Below, one piece after another: positions 45,229 to 54,049 of a stretch of 64,000 nucleotides of DNA (position 1 is its first letter; the number at the start of each line of letters is the position of its first letter). The notes beneath the pieces were generated by a model, which was not told the origin of the DNA, searched no databases, and was given only the letters and a program-made list of their open reading frames with translations. The DNA comes from Halobacillus shinanisalinarum. Its GTDB lineage: Bacteria > Bacillota > Bacilli > Bacillales > Halobacillaceae. The translations under genes were made by a program, and so were the position numbers. The DNA is taken from NCBI RefSeq assembly GCF_022919835.1, contig NZ_CP095074.1, positions 558,001-622,000 on the forward strand, read 5' to 3'.

Positions 45229-45423
45229 CTATCTTTCTAATGTGTTCTTTCTCTCCTCATATTCTTGTTCACTAATCTCACCTTTTGCATATCTTTCCTT
45301 GAGAATTTGCAGTGATGGATCTTCTTTTCTTTCAAATGATTTGGTTATTAATTGAATAATCCCATAAATAATGAATCCTATAATAATGATCCATATAATC
45401 ATACCAATTGGGCCCATCATCAT
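45229..45423 (-). CDS. Small membrane protein with SHOCT domain
   Basis: 64 residues: MMMGPIGMIIWIIIIGFIIY membrane span followed by SLQILKERYAKGEISEQEYE, a complete SHOCT motif (LKxRYAxGEIxxxEYExxK). Similar proteins are common beside copper genes in Bacilli; exact role unknown. Confidence 0.85.
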   Translation of the reverse strand: MMMGPIGMIIWIIIIGFIIYGIIQLITKSFERKEDPSLQILKERYAKGEISEQEYEERKNTLER

Positions 45424-45448
45424 ATACCTTCACTCCATTTAAGTTAAA

Positions 45449-45655
45449 TTATTTATCCTTTCTTTTCTTTAGAAACAAGATATATATAATCCCTATAATT
45501 AAAATCGGTATGCCCATCCACAGACAAAGCTGTATGAACGTTTTCAGATAGGTCTCTATCGATTCAGTCCCCCACATCACTGTGGAGGAAACGGTTAGAC
45601 AAATCAAACCTATTAAAATCAGCAGCGCTGCTATTAACCATTCTATTTTTTTCAT
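45449..45655 (-). CDS. Two-span membrane protein downstream of the sensor kinase
   Basis: 68 residues with two hydrophobic helices (WLIAALLILIGLICLTVSST and LWMGIPILIIGIIYILFL) and a basic C-terminus KKRKDK. Its ATG overlaps the kinase stop by four bases, so it is the third gene of the two-component operon and may modulate the sensor. Family not recognised. Confidence 0.7.
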   Translation of the reverse strand: MKKIEWLIAALLILIGLICLTVSSTVMWGTESIETYLKTFIQLCLWMGIPILIIGIIYILFLKKRKDK

Positions 45656-47040
45656 GTTGCCTCCTTACCAGCTACTGGGAAACGTAGCTCAAATCTCGTT
45701 CCTATACCCACCTGGCTACTCACTGAGATCTCCCCATGCTGGAGTTCAACCAAATTCTTTACAATAGCCAATCCTAAACCTGTCCCCCCCAGATCTCGCG
45801 ACCTAGACTTTTCGACACGGTGGAAACGTTCAAAAATGAGGGGAAGTTCTCCCTCTGGAATTCCAACACCCGTATCCTCAATAATCACATGTACATGATC
45901 TTCTTCATGCCAAACATCAACATGAATGGATCCTTTTTTCGTATACCGAAGGGCATTAGCTAACAGATTGGTGAAGATTTGTTCCATACGGATGCCATCA
46001 GCCTCTATATCAGGGACACCATTGTCTATTTGACCTTTTAATGTTAATCCTTTTTTCTCTATTTCTATTTTAACTTTTAAAAAGGAGGTTTCTAAAACCT
46101 CTGCAAGGTTGAGGTTCGACATTTGAAGTTCTATTTTCCCTTCTTCCATTTTTGACAATTCAAACAAGTCATTGATTAGCCTAACCATCCGATCTGTTTC
46201 ATTTTCAATAATGTTAAGATACTGCAACCTTTCCTGCTCCGTTTGATAAAGACCTTGCTTCAACACCTGGGAATATCCCTTTAGATACGATATGGGGGTG
46301 CGTAATTCATGTGATACGTTGGCAAAAAATTCTCTTCGATTACTTCGATATCGATTTGTTTCAAATGCAAGATCATTAATCGCTCTCCCTAATGAACCTA
46401 ATTCATCGCCAGAAGAAATATCCACCCTTGTATCCAAATTCCCTTTTGAAATTTCCCGAGTCGCTTGTTCCATTTCCAATAATGGGTCTGACATTTTTTT
46501 GGATAGTACAAATGTAAATCCAAGGGCTAAAAATAGCGCACCTACAGCCGACAATATGAGCAAATCTCTAATTTTACCAACAGGTTCTTGAATATCGTTT
46601 ATGGGAGCCAAGACAAAGAAAACGCCCTTAAACGTATTCGATTGAATAATGGGATGACCAGACCCTAAGTAACTATTCTCTCTATTCGAATTATCAAATC
46701 TTTTTTGGAGGGGCTTCCCTCCTGATAATTGTTTGATGTCTTCCTTAGATAGAGTGGGATTCTGGACACCAGAGTTAACGATGACTTTTCCATCTGGATC
46801 TATAATTAAAATTTCTTTATTCGTTAAATCAGCAAGTGTTTTAAACATACTGGTAAAATCCTCGTCTTCAAGCGAAGTGATTGTAAGTGCAAACTTATGA
46901 GAAAGGTCTTCGATATCTTCTTGAACTTGACTATAATAAAAATTGGTGAATATTTGGTTGGCAACATATCCTAATGGCAGTAACACAATTAGAAACAATG
47001 CCATAATGGTCCCGCCAAGTTTTAGAACAACTTTATTCAT
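45652..47040 (-). CDS. Membrane sensor histidine kinase
   Basis: 462 residues: two membrane spans (about 8-32 and 159-179) around an outside sensor of about 125 residues, HAMP linker (SDPLLEMEQATREISKGNLD), phosphoacceptor His244 in FFANVSHELRTPISYLKGYS, and ATPase boxes NLLANALRYT, VIIEDTGVGIPEG and GGTGLGLAIVKNL. The sensor lacks Cys or His clusters, so the signal is unclear. It follows the response regulator gene by one base. The neighbouring copper and envelope genes suggest a copper or envelope-stress system. Confidence 0.92.
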   Translation of the reverse strand: MNKVVLKLGGTIMALFLIVLLPLGYVANQIFTNFYYSQVQEDIEDLSHKFALTITSLEDEDFTSMFKTLADLTNKEILIIDPDGKVIVNSGVQNPTLSKEDIKQLSGGKPLQKRFDNSNRENSYLGSGHPIIQSNTFKGVFFVLAPINDIQEPVGKIRDLLILSAVGALFLALGFTFVLSKKMSDPLLEMEQATREISKGNLDTRVDISSGDELGSLGRAINDLAFETNRYRSNRREFFANVSHELRTPISYLKGYSQVLKQGLYQTEQERLQYLNIIENETDRMVRLINDLFELSKMEEGKIELQMSNLNLAEVLETSFLKVKIEIEKKGLTLKGQIDNGVPDIEADGIRMEQIFTNLLANALRYTKKGSIHVDVWHEEDHVHVIIEDTGVGIPEGELPLIFERFHRVEKSRSRDLGGTGLGLAIVKNLVELQHGEISVSSQVGIGTRFELRFPVAGKEAT

Positions 47041-47041
47041 C

Positions 47042-47740
47042 TTACTTCCAATCCTCTGAAATATTAAATTTGTAACCTACACCCCAAACCGTCTTTATAG
47101 GATTATATGATAGTCCTATCTTTCGTAGCTTTTCCCTTATATTTTTCACATGTGTATCGATGGCTCGTAAATCGCGAAATTCACCTGGAGACCAAATGCT
47201 GTCTAATAAAATTTCTCGAGTAAACACTCGCTTCTGTTGGCTAGCGATTAAATAAAGAATATCAAACTCTTTTGGAGTTAGCTCAACTGGAGATTCCAAA
47301 ACCTTAACTTCCCTACTCTCCTCATTAATTGATAAATTTTCAAAATGTAAGAAAGTATCATTTGTTTCCTCATTGATTTTCTGGCGGCGAAGTAAGGCTT
47401 TGACTCGAGCAACTAATTCCTCAGAAGCAAAGGGCTTAACCAAGTAGTCGTCCGCACCAAGATTTAGACCGTGTACTCGATCCTTAATATCATTTCGAGC
47501 CGTCAACATTAGAATAGGCATTTGTTTAGTTTGGCGTATGGTTAAACAAACTTCCCACCCATTAATATCTGGAAGCATGATATCCAAAACCATTAAATCG
47601 TAAGGGCTTTGCTGAGCCATTTGTATGGCTTCGTTACCATCTTTGGCTTCATCAATTTGATATTTCTCTTTAGACAAATAGATCTTAACTAAATTCCTCA
47701 TGTTCCATTCATCATCAACAACAAGGATTCTATAATCCAC
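47042..47740 (-). CDS. OmpR-family response regulator
   Basis: 232 residues from a GTG at 47740 with GAGGGG upstream; ORFs starting further upstream add sequence unrelated to the family. Receiver domain with Asp9, Asp10, phosphoacceptor Asp53 (LMVLDIMLPDINGWEV) and Lys (DYLVKPF); DNA-binding winged helix with ELTPKEFDILYLI and RAIDTHVKNIREKLRKIG. OmpR-family regulators bind direct repeats spaced about 10-11 bp, so it is a candidate for the motif in front of five operons here. Confidence 0.93.
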   Translation of the reverse strand: MDYRILVVDDEWNMRNLVKIYLSKEKYQIDEAKDGNEAIQMAQQSPYDLMVLDIMLPDINGWEVCLTIRQTKQMPILMLTARNDIKDRVHGLNLGADDYLVKPFASEELVARVKALLRRQKINEETNDTFLHFENLSINEESREVKVLESPVELTPKEFDILYLIASQQKRVFTREILLDSIWSPGEFRDLRAIDTHVKNIREKLRKIGLSYNPIKTVWGVGYKFNISEDWK

Positions 47741-47842
47741 TCTACACCCCTCATTTGTTTTTAAAGGCCATATTAAATTTAAATATTTTAACATGCCTTT
47801 TGATTTTCTCTCAATTGTAACAACAATACCTAGATTCTCCAC

Positions 47843-48287
47843 TTACGAGGCATTTAGATCATCTGTGCACCCCAATAATATATTGTCTCTTCACTAGCGT
47901 CCTCTTCTTTACTATGAACAAGAACTTGAAGTGGTATTAGGATTAAGCCGCAATTAACGATAAGATGCACATCTCTTCATTAATATCTTTTATATTCCCC
48001 AGTCTAGTTGATTTATATAGAACATTTACTATTGTACACAAAATTTTTGAGGAATTTATGTGGCTGGTTCAACAAACGCTAACAAATTGAAAGTTACACA
48101 GGAGAACGGAGAGGGGATATATGGTTGAAATAGTTATAAATTAATGAATAAGGAAAAGTACAAATCACTAATTGGTGATTTGTACTTTTCGAATTCTCCT
48201 ATCTATTTACTTCCTTAATTGCACTCAATCAAGTACATTAACGTCAAATGAGCAATACTATGATTGTCGGTTCTGTTATATCAATTA
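47843..48287. other. Non-coding interval with terminator
   Basis: About 440 bases with no supportable frame except the hairpin at 48154-48189. It holds the two-component operon promoter at its left edge. Confidence 0.5.
48154..48189. terminator. Terminator downstream of the multicopper oxidase gene
   Basis: Perfect 15-bp stem AAAAGTACAAATCAC / GTGATTTGTACTTTT with a 6-base loop. Confidence 0.75.
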
Positions 48288-49394
48288 TTATTCAGTAACT
48301 TCAATGATGGTGAACATACCGCCTGTTTCACCATTAGCATTCATGGTGTGGTGAGGTTTGTGACAATGGATCGGCCATTTGCCAAGGTTTTCAGCAGTGA
48401 ACTCAACATCCCATGTTTCCCCTGGTGCAATATTGATAGTATTTTTTTCAAGTTGGGCTGCTTTGCTAATACGATTGCCATCCGCCGCAACGACTTTAAA
48501 ATCATCACCGTGCATATGCATAGGGTGAGAATTGCCACTTAGGTTTGTAAATCGAATACGAACGGTCTCACCTTTTGTAACCTTGATCGATTCCGTTGAA
48601 GGGTAAGATTTGCCGTTAATCGTAAACATGTTCGGCTCCATTCCCATAGGATTAATCTCATAGACCCCTGATTTGTTTCCATCCGCCTTCATACTGTCAT
48701 CGTCATGATTCTCGTCGCTGTTTTCTTGCTCCATATTCATGCCATTCCCCGTGTTCATATCCATAGATCCATGACCACCTGCACCTTTTAGAGTCCATTC
48801 CTGCAACATCATGACAATATCTCTATCTACTTGTTGATTTTGTTTTTTAGGTTGAATGACAAAAGATCCTGCCAAGCCCATTAACTCCTGTTTAGACACA
48901 TTTGTATGCGAATGGTACATGTACGTGCCTGATTGTTCCAACTTAAATTTATAAGTGTAAGATTCACCTGGTTCAATTTTCGGAGAATCCTGTACCATTG
49001 GCACACCATCCATATCATTTGGAACCTCAAGTCCATGCCAATGTATAGATGTTGCTTCAGGTAGATTGTTGTTAACGGTGATCTCTACTGTGTCGCCTTC
49101 TTTGGCCACCAGTGTTGGCCCAGGACTGCTACCATTGTAACCCCAAGCTTTTACCTTATAGCCATCGATGAATTTTTGAGTCACAGGTTCGGCCGTTAAC
49201 TCATACTTCCTGACCCCATTTACCTTTTCCCCACTCATTGTTTCCAGGCCAGGTGATTCAATATCTGCGTATTTGGCTGGGGGCTTATCTGAAGAATCAT
49301 TTTGAGCCTCAGACGGAATAGCCCATTGGTTAAAGGCAAATATAGCACCTAATACTATTGTCATTGTTAGGATAGTGACCCATTTCTTATTCAT
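48288..49394 (-). CDS. Multicopper oxidase (laccase/CueO-like)
   Basis: 368 residues with an N-terminal signal sequence. Copper ligands are visible in all four motifs: SIHWHGLEV, YMYHSHTN, HPMHMHGDDF and IHCHKPHHTM, the last holding the type 1 Cys, His and axial Met. It is shorter than CotA or CueO (about 500), which points to a compact type with a Met/His-rich insert (GHGSMDMNTGNGMNMEQENS). It would oxidise Cu(I) to the less toxic Cu(II) outside the membrane. Confidence 0.92.
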   Translation of the reverse strand: MNKKWVTILTMTIVLGAIFAFNQWAIPSEAQNDSSDKPPAKYADIESPGLETMSGEKVNGVRKYELTAEPVTQKFIDGYKVKAWGYNGSSPGPTLVAKEGDTVEITVNNNLPEATSIHWHGLEVPNDMDGVPMVQDSPKIEPGESYTYKFKLEQSGTYMYHSHTNVSKQELMGLAGSFVIQPKKQNQQVDRDIVMMLQEWTLKGAGGHGSMDMNTGNGMNMEQENSDENHDDDSMKADGNKSGVYEINPMGMEPNMFTINGKSYPSTESIKVTKGETVRIRFTNLSGNSHPMHMHGDDFKVVAADGNRISKAAQLEKNTINIAPGETWDVEFTAENLGKWPIHCHKPHHTMNANGETGGMFTIIEVTE

Positions 49395-49567
49395 ACTTTC
49401 AACTCCCTTTAATGATTATTCTCCTAGTATTCTATCAAGTATTTGTCGAGAAATTATGCAATTCCTAATATAACGTCCATATATAGATACTCCCTATCAA
49501 TCTAGTTTTCAATGTATAAATCCGCCTTTTTCTGTTCATCCTTGTTGATAGAAATGGGGGAAGAGAC

Positions 49568-50338
49568 ATGAGAAATCGATGGTTTATAATAAACAGGAAG
49601 TCAGCAATTTTAGGGCTTTTTTTAGCCGTTGTACTTTATTTTGCCTTTACTATAACTCCAACTTTTTCTTCAAGTAATGACCCGTCAAACCTAATCAACT
49701 CTGTAGAGAAAATGGGCGGATTTACTGAGTATAAGATTGCTCACGGAAGTAAGGTACCTCATTCCATCAATAAAGAAGCCTTTATGTCAATGGGAGAGGA
49801 GTTACAGAAATCATTTTCTATCACGTTCTCTGAAGTAAGCCATCCCGGCAACCACCAGGTGATGGAGTTTATTGGGGAAAAGCCTTTGTCCAAAACGAGT
49901 AAACTTCAGATGAAATGGGTTGGAACACCAAAAGGGGAAGATTCCAAATCCTATGAGGCCTTTCTTTTAATAAAAGTAACGGGGAGTGATGGAAATAAGG
50001 AGGCATTTCTAACGGACTGGGAGTTGATTAAGAATCGGCTACAGGAAGCTGGCATTACACCATCACTTAACTTCACCCTTCAGAAAGAGCTGAGTCAGGT
50101 CATGAATCAGGACAAACAAGCGAATTATTTGGAAAAGATTTTTAAGGAGTTAGATGGAACAGTTAGAAGTAATTATAAAGATGACAGCCAAATGATATTT
50201 GAAGGTTATTCAGACCGCCTATCCAATGGAATTATGAGCGAAGGTCAAATGATGAACTTGCAAATGTCTATTAAATCGGATCAAAAAACAAACAAAACGA
50301 TTGTGGAAATCGGTTCCCCACTGCTCATCCTTTATTAA
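49568..50338 (+). CDS. Second YwmB-family protein
   Basis: 256 residues: anchor (SAILGLFLAVVLYFAFTITP), then a domain ending MNLQMSIKSDQKTNKTIVEI GSPLLILY, comparable with the C-terminus of the YwmB at 6297 and of B. subtilis YwmB. The remainder is diverged. GGGGGAAGAG precedes the ATG. Located between the multicopper oxidase and a CcdA-like gene. Confidence 0.7.
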   Translation: MRNRWFIINRKSAILGLFLAVVLYFAFTITPTFSSSNDPSNLINSVEKMGGFTEYKIAHGSKVPHSINKEAFMSMGEELQKSFSITFSEVSHPGNHQVMEFIGEKPLSKTSKLQMKWVGTPKGEDSKSYEAFLLIKVTGSDGNKEAFLTDWELIKNRLQEAGITPSLNFTLQKELSQVMNQDKQANYLEKIFKELDGTVRSNYKDDSQMIFEGYSDRLSNGIMSEGQMMNLQMSIKSDQKTNKTIVEIGSPLLILY

Positions 50339-50360
50339 ATCGATTAGCATTAAAAAAAAA

Positions 50361-50382
50361 CGCCCCAGTTAGAACTAGGGCG
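50361..50382 (-). terminator. Terminator of the CcdA-like gene
   Basis: CGCCC / GGGCG hairpin followed on the minus strand by nine T residues; it also closes the convergent + strand gene ending at 50338. Confidence 0.7.
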
Positions 50383-50392
50383 ACAAATACTT

Positions 50393-51130
50393 TTACCAAT
50401 AAGTTAAGGTATCCAATAGACCGATGATAATCAAAATCCACCCAGCTATTCGCTGAACAACGGAACCGATTTTTCGACCTTGTTTCATAAACTTTCCACC
50501 CAATTCAAAATACCAAATGATGAAGATGGAAAGTAATAGTGGTACAGATGTTCCAATCGCAAAGACTGATGGTAAAACTACTCCATAAGAAGTGGATAAA
50601 ACTACAGGCATTAGGGTCATAAAAAACAAAATAAACATGGTCGGGCAAAAAGCTAAAGTAAAACTTACTCCCATTAAAAAGCTTCCGATCTTACTGTCCT
50701 TCATATATCGCTCTGGGATTTTTCCGAAATTAACACTCCAACGCATCTTAAAAAAACCTGCCATGAAAAGCCCTATTAAAATCAAAATCGGTCCGATTAG
50801 TTTTCTTATCACAGGGATAAATAATGTGAAGTTTGCCTGAAACTCCTTTCCAAGTAGCCAAACCACGAGCCCGAGTCCAGAGAACACCACAAGCTTTCCT
50901 AATACAAAAAGAGATACATGCATCCAAGGAACATTTTTTTGCAATGAACGGTTACCATATATCGTAATAGCACCTATATTTCCAGTAAACTGACAAGGAG
51001 CTACGGCACCAACTAAACCAAGGAGAAAAGCCGATAAGAGAGGAATGCCTTCCCATTGATTGGCTAAATTAAAAAAGGGTTGGCTAAAAAAGTTGCTGAT
51101 ATTACTGAAGATTTGGTACATGAGCTCCAC
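50393..51130 (-). CDS. ccdA: CcdA/DsbD-type thiol-disulfide electron carrier
   Basis: 245 residues, six helices. The two redox Cys are in AVAPCQFTGNIGAI and TLAFCPTMFILFF, each next to Pro as in CcdA and DsbD. It moves reducing power from cytosolic thioredoxin to outside thiol proteins such as ResA or CcmG. The paralogue at 29847 has lost both Cys. GGTGGAG precedes the ATG. Confidence 0.88.
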   Translation of the reverse strand: MELMYQIFSNISNFFSQPFFNLANQWEGIPLLSAFLLGLVGAVAPCQFTGNIGAITIYGNRSLQKNVPWMHVSLFVLGKLVVFSGLGLVVWLLGKEFQANFTLFIPVIRKLIGPILILIGLFMAGFFKMRWSVNFGKIPERYMKDSKIGSFLMGVSFTLAFCPTMFILFFMTLMPVVLSTSYGVVLPSVFAIGTSVPLLLSIFIIWYFELGGKFMKQGRKIGSVVQRIAGWILIIIGLLDTLTYW

Positions 51131-51183
51131 CCCATAAACAAAATATAATACAAAGAAAAAGAGATGTGACTTTCGTTTTTACG

Positions 51184-52365
51184 CTAAGTATTCCGAAGGT
51201 GTCTATAGAATAGTCCAACGATACTTAAAACGATACTTAAAACGATACTTATGGCAACAAATAATAGTTTCGGGAGATTAGGGCCAATGGCTAAGCCTGC
51301 TTCTACGTTTTTTGGAGCTGTTGAGGTCTGCACATCCATTGATTTTTCTTTTTTGACCTTATCTAACTGAAATGAAGTTAGTACGGTCCCGTCCTGGTTA
51401 ACAATTTCTAAAGTTCCATCCTTTTTGATTTTTTTACTCACTTTCTCATTTACGCGTTGAGTAAAAAGTAACCTTTTAGATGCTTTATACTCTTTCCCAT
51501 CTACTGTAAATGTAGCTCCTTTTGAAATACTCTCTGTTTTAAAGTGTTCAAAACCATAGTTTAATAGCTTAATAGTATCGTTATAAGCGTCCGCCTGCGA
51601 ATCACTGTTTAAGGTAATGAGGATGACACTTAACCCCTCTTTTTCAGCTGTGGTTGCCAAAGTAAATCCTGATTGATCTACATAACCTGTCTTTCCTCCC
51701 GTAATCCATTCATAACCTTTCTGTCTCATTAATTTATGGTGGGTATAAAGCGTCGTATCCCAACTTTCTCCGTTCCACTTTAATTCTTCGGTTCCGAATA
51801 TTTTCCTAAAAACCTCATTTTTCATGGCATACTGGGTTATTTTAGTTAAATCCTTAGCCGTTGTTACATGGTTAGGATGAAAGAGGCCATGCGGATTTTC
51901 AAAGTTGGTATTCGCCACACCAATCACATTTTTCAAGTATTGATTCAAATCTGCAGAAAAACGTTCCACACTTCCACTTAAGTGTTCCGCAATGGCTACA
52001 CCCGCATCATTTCCGGAGTTAACCAATAATCCCTGAATCAGCTTTTTCAAAGAGACTTGTTCTCCCTCTTCTAAATAGACCCTTGTACCTACCGTGTTTC
52101 TTGCCTTCTGACTGACCGTTACAACATCCTCTAGATTACCGGTTTCTATCGCATAGATAGCTGCTGCAATTTTGGTTAAACTAGCCGGATACATTTTTTG
52201 ATTTGCATTTTTATCATAAAGTACGGTTCCCGTTTTTGAATCAATCATGATGGCAGCCTCACTACCTATCATCGGCGGGGAAGTATCGGATTGAGCAAGA
52301 GCTTCAGTAGTAATTAAGGTATTTACTGCTAGAATAGTTGTTATAAACCATATCATTTTTTTCAT
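51184..52365 (-). CDS. dacF: DacF-like D-Ala-D-Ala carboxypeptidase (PBP)
   Basis: 393 residues: signal peptide, peptidase S11 domain with SxxK at Ser62-Lys65 (PASLTKIAAA), SGN at 117-119 (LLVNSGNDAG), KTG at 225-227 (TGGKTGYVDQ), a PBP5-type C-terminal beta domain and a final membrane helix. A 12-base tandem repeat encodes LSIV units in that helix. It removes the terminal D-Ala from peptidoglycan peptides. It begins four bases after the murE stop, so the two genes are an operon. Confidence 0.9.
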   Translation of the reverse strand: MKKMIWFITTILAVNTLITTEALAQSDTSPPMIGSEAAIMIDSKTGTVLYDKNANQKMYPASLTKIAAAIYAIETGNLEDVVTVSQKARNTVGTRVYLEEGEQVSLKKLIQGLLVNSGNDAGVAIAEHLSGSVERFSADLNQYLKNVIGVANTNFENPHGLFHPNHVTTAKDLTKITQYAMKNEVFRKIFGTEELKWNGESWDTTLYTHHKLMRQKGYEWITGGKTGYVDQSGFTLATTAEKEGLSVILITLNSDSQADAYNDTIKLLNYGFEHFKTESISKGATFTVDGKEYKASKRLLFTQRVNEKVSKKIKKDGTLEIVNQDGTVLTSFQLDKVKKEKSMDVQTSTAPKNVEAGLAIGPNLPKLLFVAISIVLSIVLSIVGLFYRHLRNT

Positions 52366-52369
52366 TTTT

Positions 52370-53836
52370 CTACTCCAATAACCGTTTTTTCATATTGTTT
52401 AGGTACATGATTGTATCTTTATCAGATTCAGCTGGCAGATCATAATTTTGTTGATACTTTTCATGTCCCTTCCCAGTAATAACAATCCAATCCCCTGATT
52501 CACTCTGATCCAATGCCTGTTTTATGGCCAAAGTTCGATCCGAAACGACTGCCCCCTTCTCATTCCCAAAGGTATCACTTAGGGATTTGAGCGTTTCGAT
52601 CATTTCTTTGTGAGAAACAGTGTTTAAGTCATCTACCGTTAGAATATAGTGATCACTTAATTCTGAAGTGATGGACAGCATTTCTCGTCTCTTTGTTGGG
52701 TCCCTGTCCCCTCTAAATCCAAAAACATGGAGGACTCTTTTAGCACCACAGAGCCTTGCTGTACGTAAGCAGTGAAAAATAGCATCTGGTGTGTGTGCAT
52801 AGTCAACTACAACAGTAGTACCATTATCTTGTTGGAAAACTTCAAACCGACCATCCACTCCTGTAAATTCATAGATGGCCTTAAGAATACGTTCCTTAGC
52901 TATCTTTAAATGTTTAGCTGTTGCATAGGCCATTGCAACATTGTACATGTTATGAACCCCAGATAAAGGAGAACAGATATGGATCAATTCGTTATTATCT
53001 TTAACTGTTATTGTAGAATTTTCCAAATTGAAATTAAGCAATCTTAAATCACTATCTTCAGATTCATCGATAGTATACGGTCTCTTTCCTTTGTCCTGTA
53101 ACCTTGCAGATAGCTTTTCACCCCAAAAACTATCTGTATTTACGATGGCTTGTCCATGCGCCTTTAACTTATCGAATAACAAAGATTTTGCACGAAAATA
53201 CTCCTCCATGGAGGCATGATAGTCGAGATGATCATGGTAAAGGTTAGTAAATAAACAATAATCAAACTTCAATCCTTCTACACGATGTTGCGTTAATCCA
53301 TGTGATGAAACCTCCATAATAATGACTTCATCTCTACTCTTGGAAAGAAGTTCATGTAAAACAAGAGAATTGGGCGTGGTATTCACACACTGAGTGACTT
53401 CCCCATTGATCACATTTTGAATGGTTCCAATCATCGAACAAGATACGCCACTTTCTTCTAATATGTGTTTCAATAAATAGCTTGTAGTTGTTTTCCCATT
53501 CGTACCGGTAACCCCAATCAACAACTTGTCTTTGGAGGGAGAACCATAAAATTTATTAGCTATAACCCCTAAAGCCTTTCTACTATTTTCCACCCTTATA
53601 TAGGGTATGGATGAATTAGAAATAGCCTCTTCTCCTACTACAGCGCAAGCTCCTCTTTGAATAGCTTGTTCAATAAATGAATGACCATCTGCATTAAAGC
53701 CCTTTATAGCTACAAATACGAAATCCTTTTCAACATCCATTGAGCTATCAGCAATTCCTTGAATGGTTATATCTTTTCTCATACTCTTGTCTTCAATTTC
53801 TGTTTCAAATTCCTCTATCAGATGTTCTAATTTCAT
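52370..53836 (-). CDS. murE: MurE-like UDP-MurNAc-tripeptide synthetase, divergent
   Basis: 488 residues with Mur ligase motifs: P-loop IGVTGTNGKTTTSYLLK, EVSSHGLTQHRV, FTNLYHDHLDYHASMEEY (carbamylated-Lys region FRAKSLL), VVVDYAHTPD and FGFRGDRDPTKR. At the amino-acid-selecting position, where diaminopimelate-type MurE has DNPR, this protein has ILTVDDLNTVSH, so the Arg that holds diaminopimelate is absent. It may add a different residue or serve another process. The direct-repeat motif lies about 50 bases upstream. Confidence 0.88.
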   Translation of the reverse strand: MKLEHLIEEFETEIEDKSMRKDITIQGIADSSMDVEKDFVFVAIKGFNADGHSFIEQAIQRGACAVVGEEAISNSSIPYIRVENSRKALGVIANKFYGSPSKDKLLIGVTGTNGKTTTSYLLKHILEESGVSCSMIGTIQNVINGEVTQCVNTTPNSLVLHELLSKSRDEVIIMEVSSHGLTQHRVEGLKFDYCLFTNLYHDHLDYHASMEEYFRAKSLLFDKLKAHGQAIVNTDSFWGEKLSARLQDKGKRPYTIDESEDSDLRLLNFNLENSTITVKDNNELIHICSPLSGVHNMYNVAMAYATAKHLKIAKERILKAIYEFTGVDGRFEVFQQDNGTTVVVDYAHTPDAIFHCLRTARLCGAKRVLHVFGFRGDRDPTKRREMLSITSELSDHYILTVDDLNTVSHKEMIETLKSLSDTFGNEKGAVVSDRTLAIKQALDQSESGDWIVITGKGHEKYQQNYDLPAESDKDTIMYLNNMKKRLLE

Positions 53837-53884
53837 TGGTTATACTCCTCTTAAAAACAATGTAACCCTCCTTTGAATTTAAAT

Positions 53885-53908
53885 CTTTTTTGTGCAGAAA
53901 CTGTGTAG
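53885..53908 (-). promoter_or_regulatory. 11-bp direct-repeat motif upstream of murE-dacF
   Basis: + strand TGTG (53891-53894) and TGTG (53902-53905), 11 bases apart; TGTGCAGAAACTGTGTAG compares with TGTGTAGATTTTGTGAGG at 40630. Confidence 0.45.
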
Positions 53909-54049
53909 TTTCATTACATGTCATAAACACTTAATATTGTTAATCATTTGTAACAAATATAACTGTCATGGGACTTGCCCCCTAGAATATTTTGCGCTGA
54001 AACATACATATAGTTAAACATACTGGACAAGCAGAAAGGGGAACCAACA

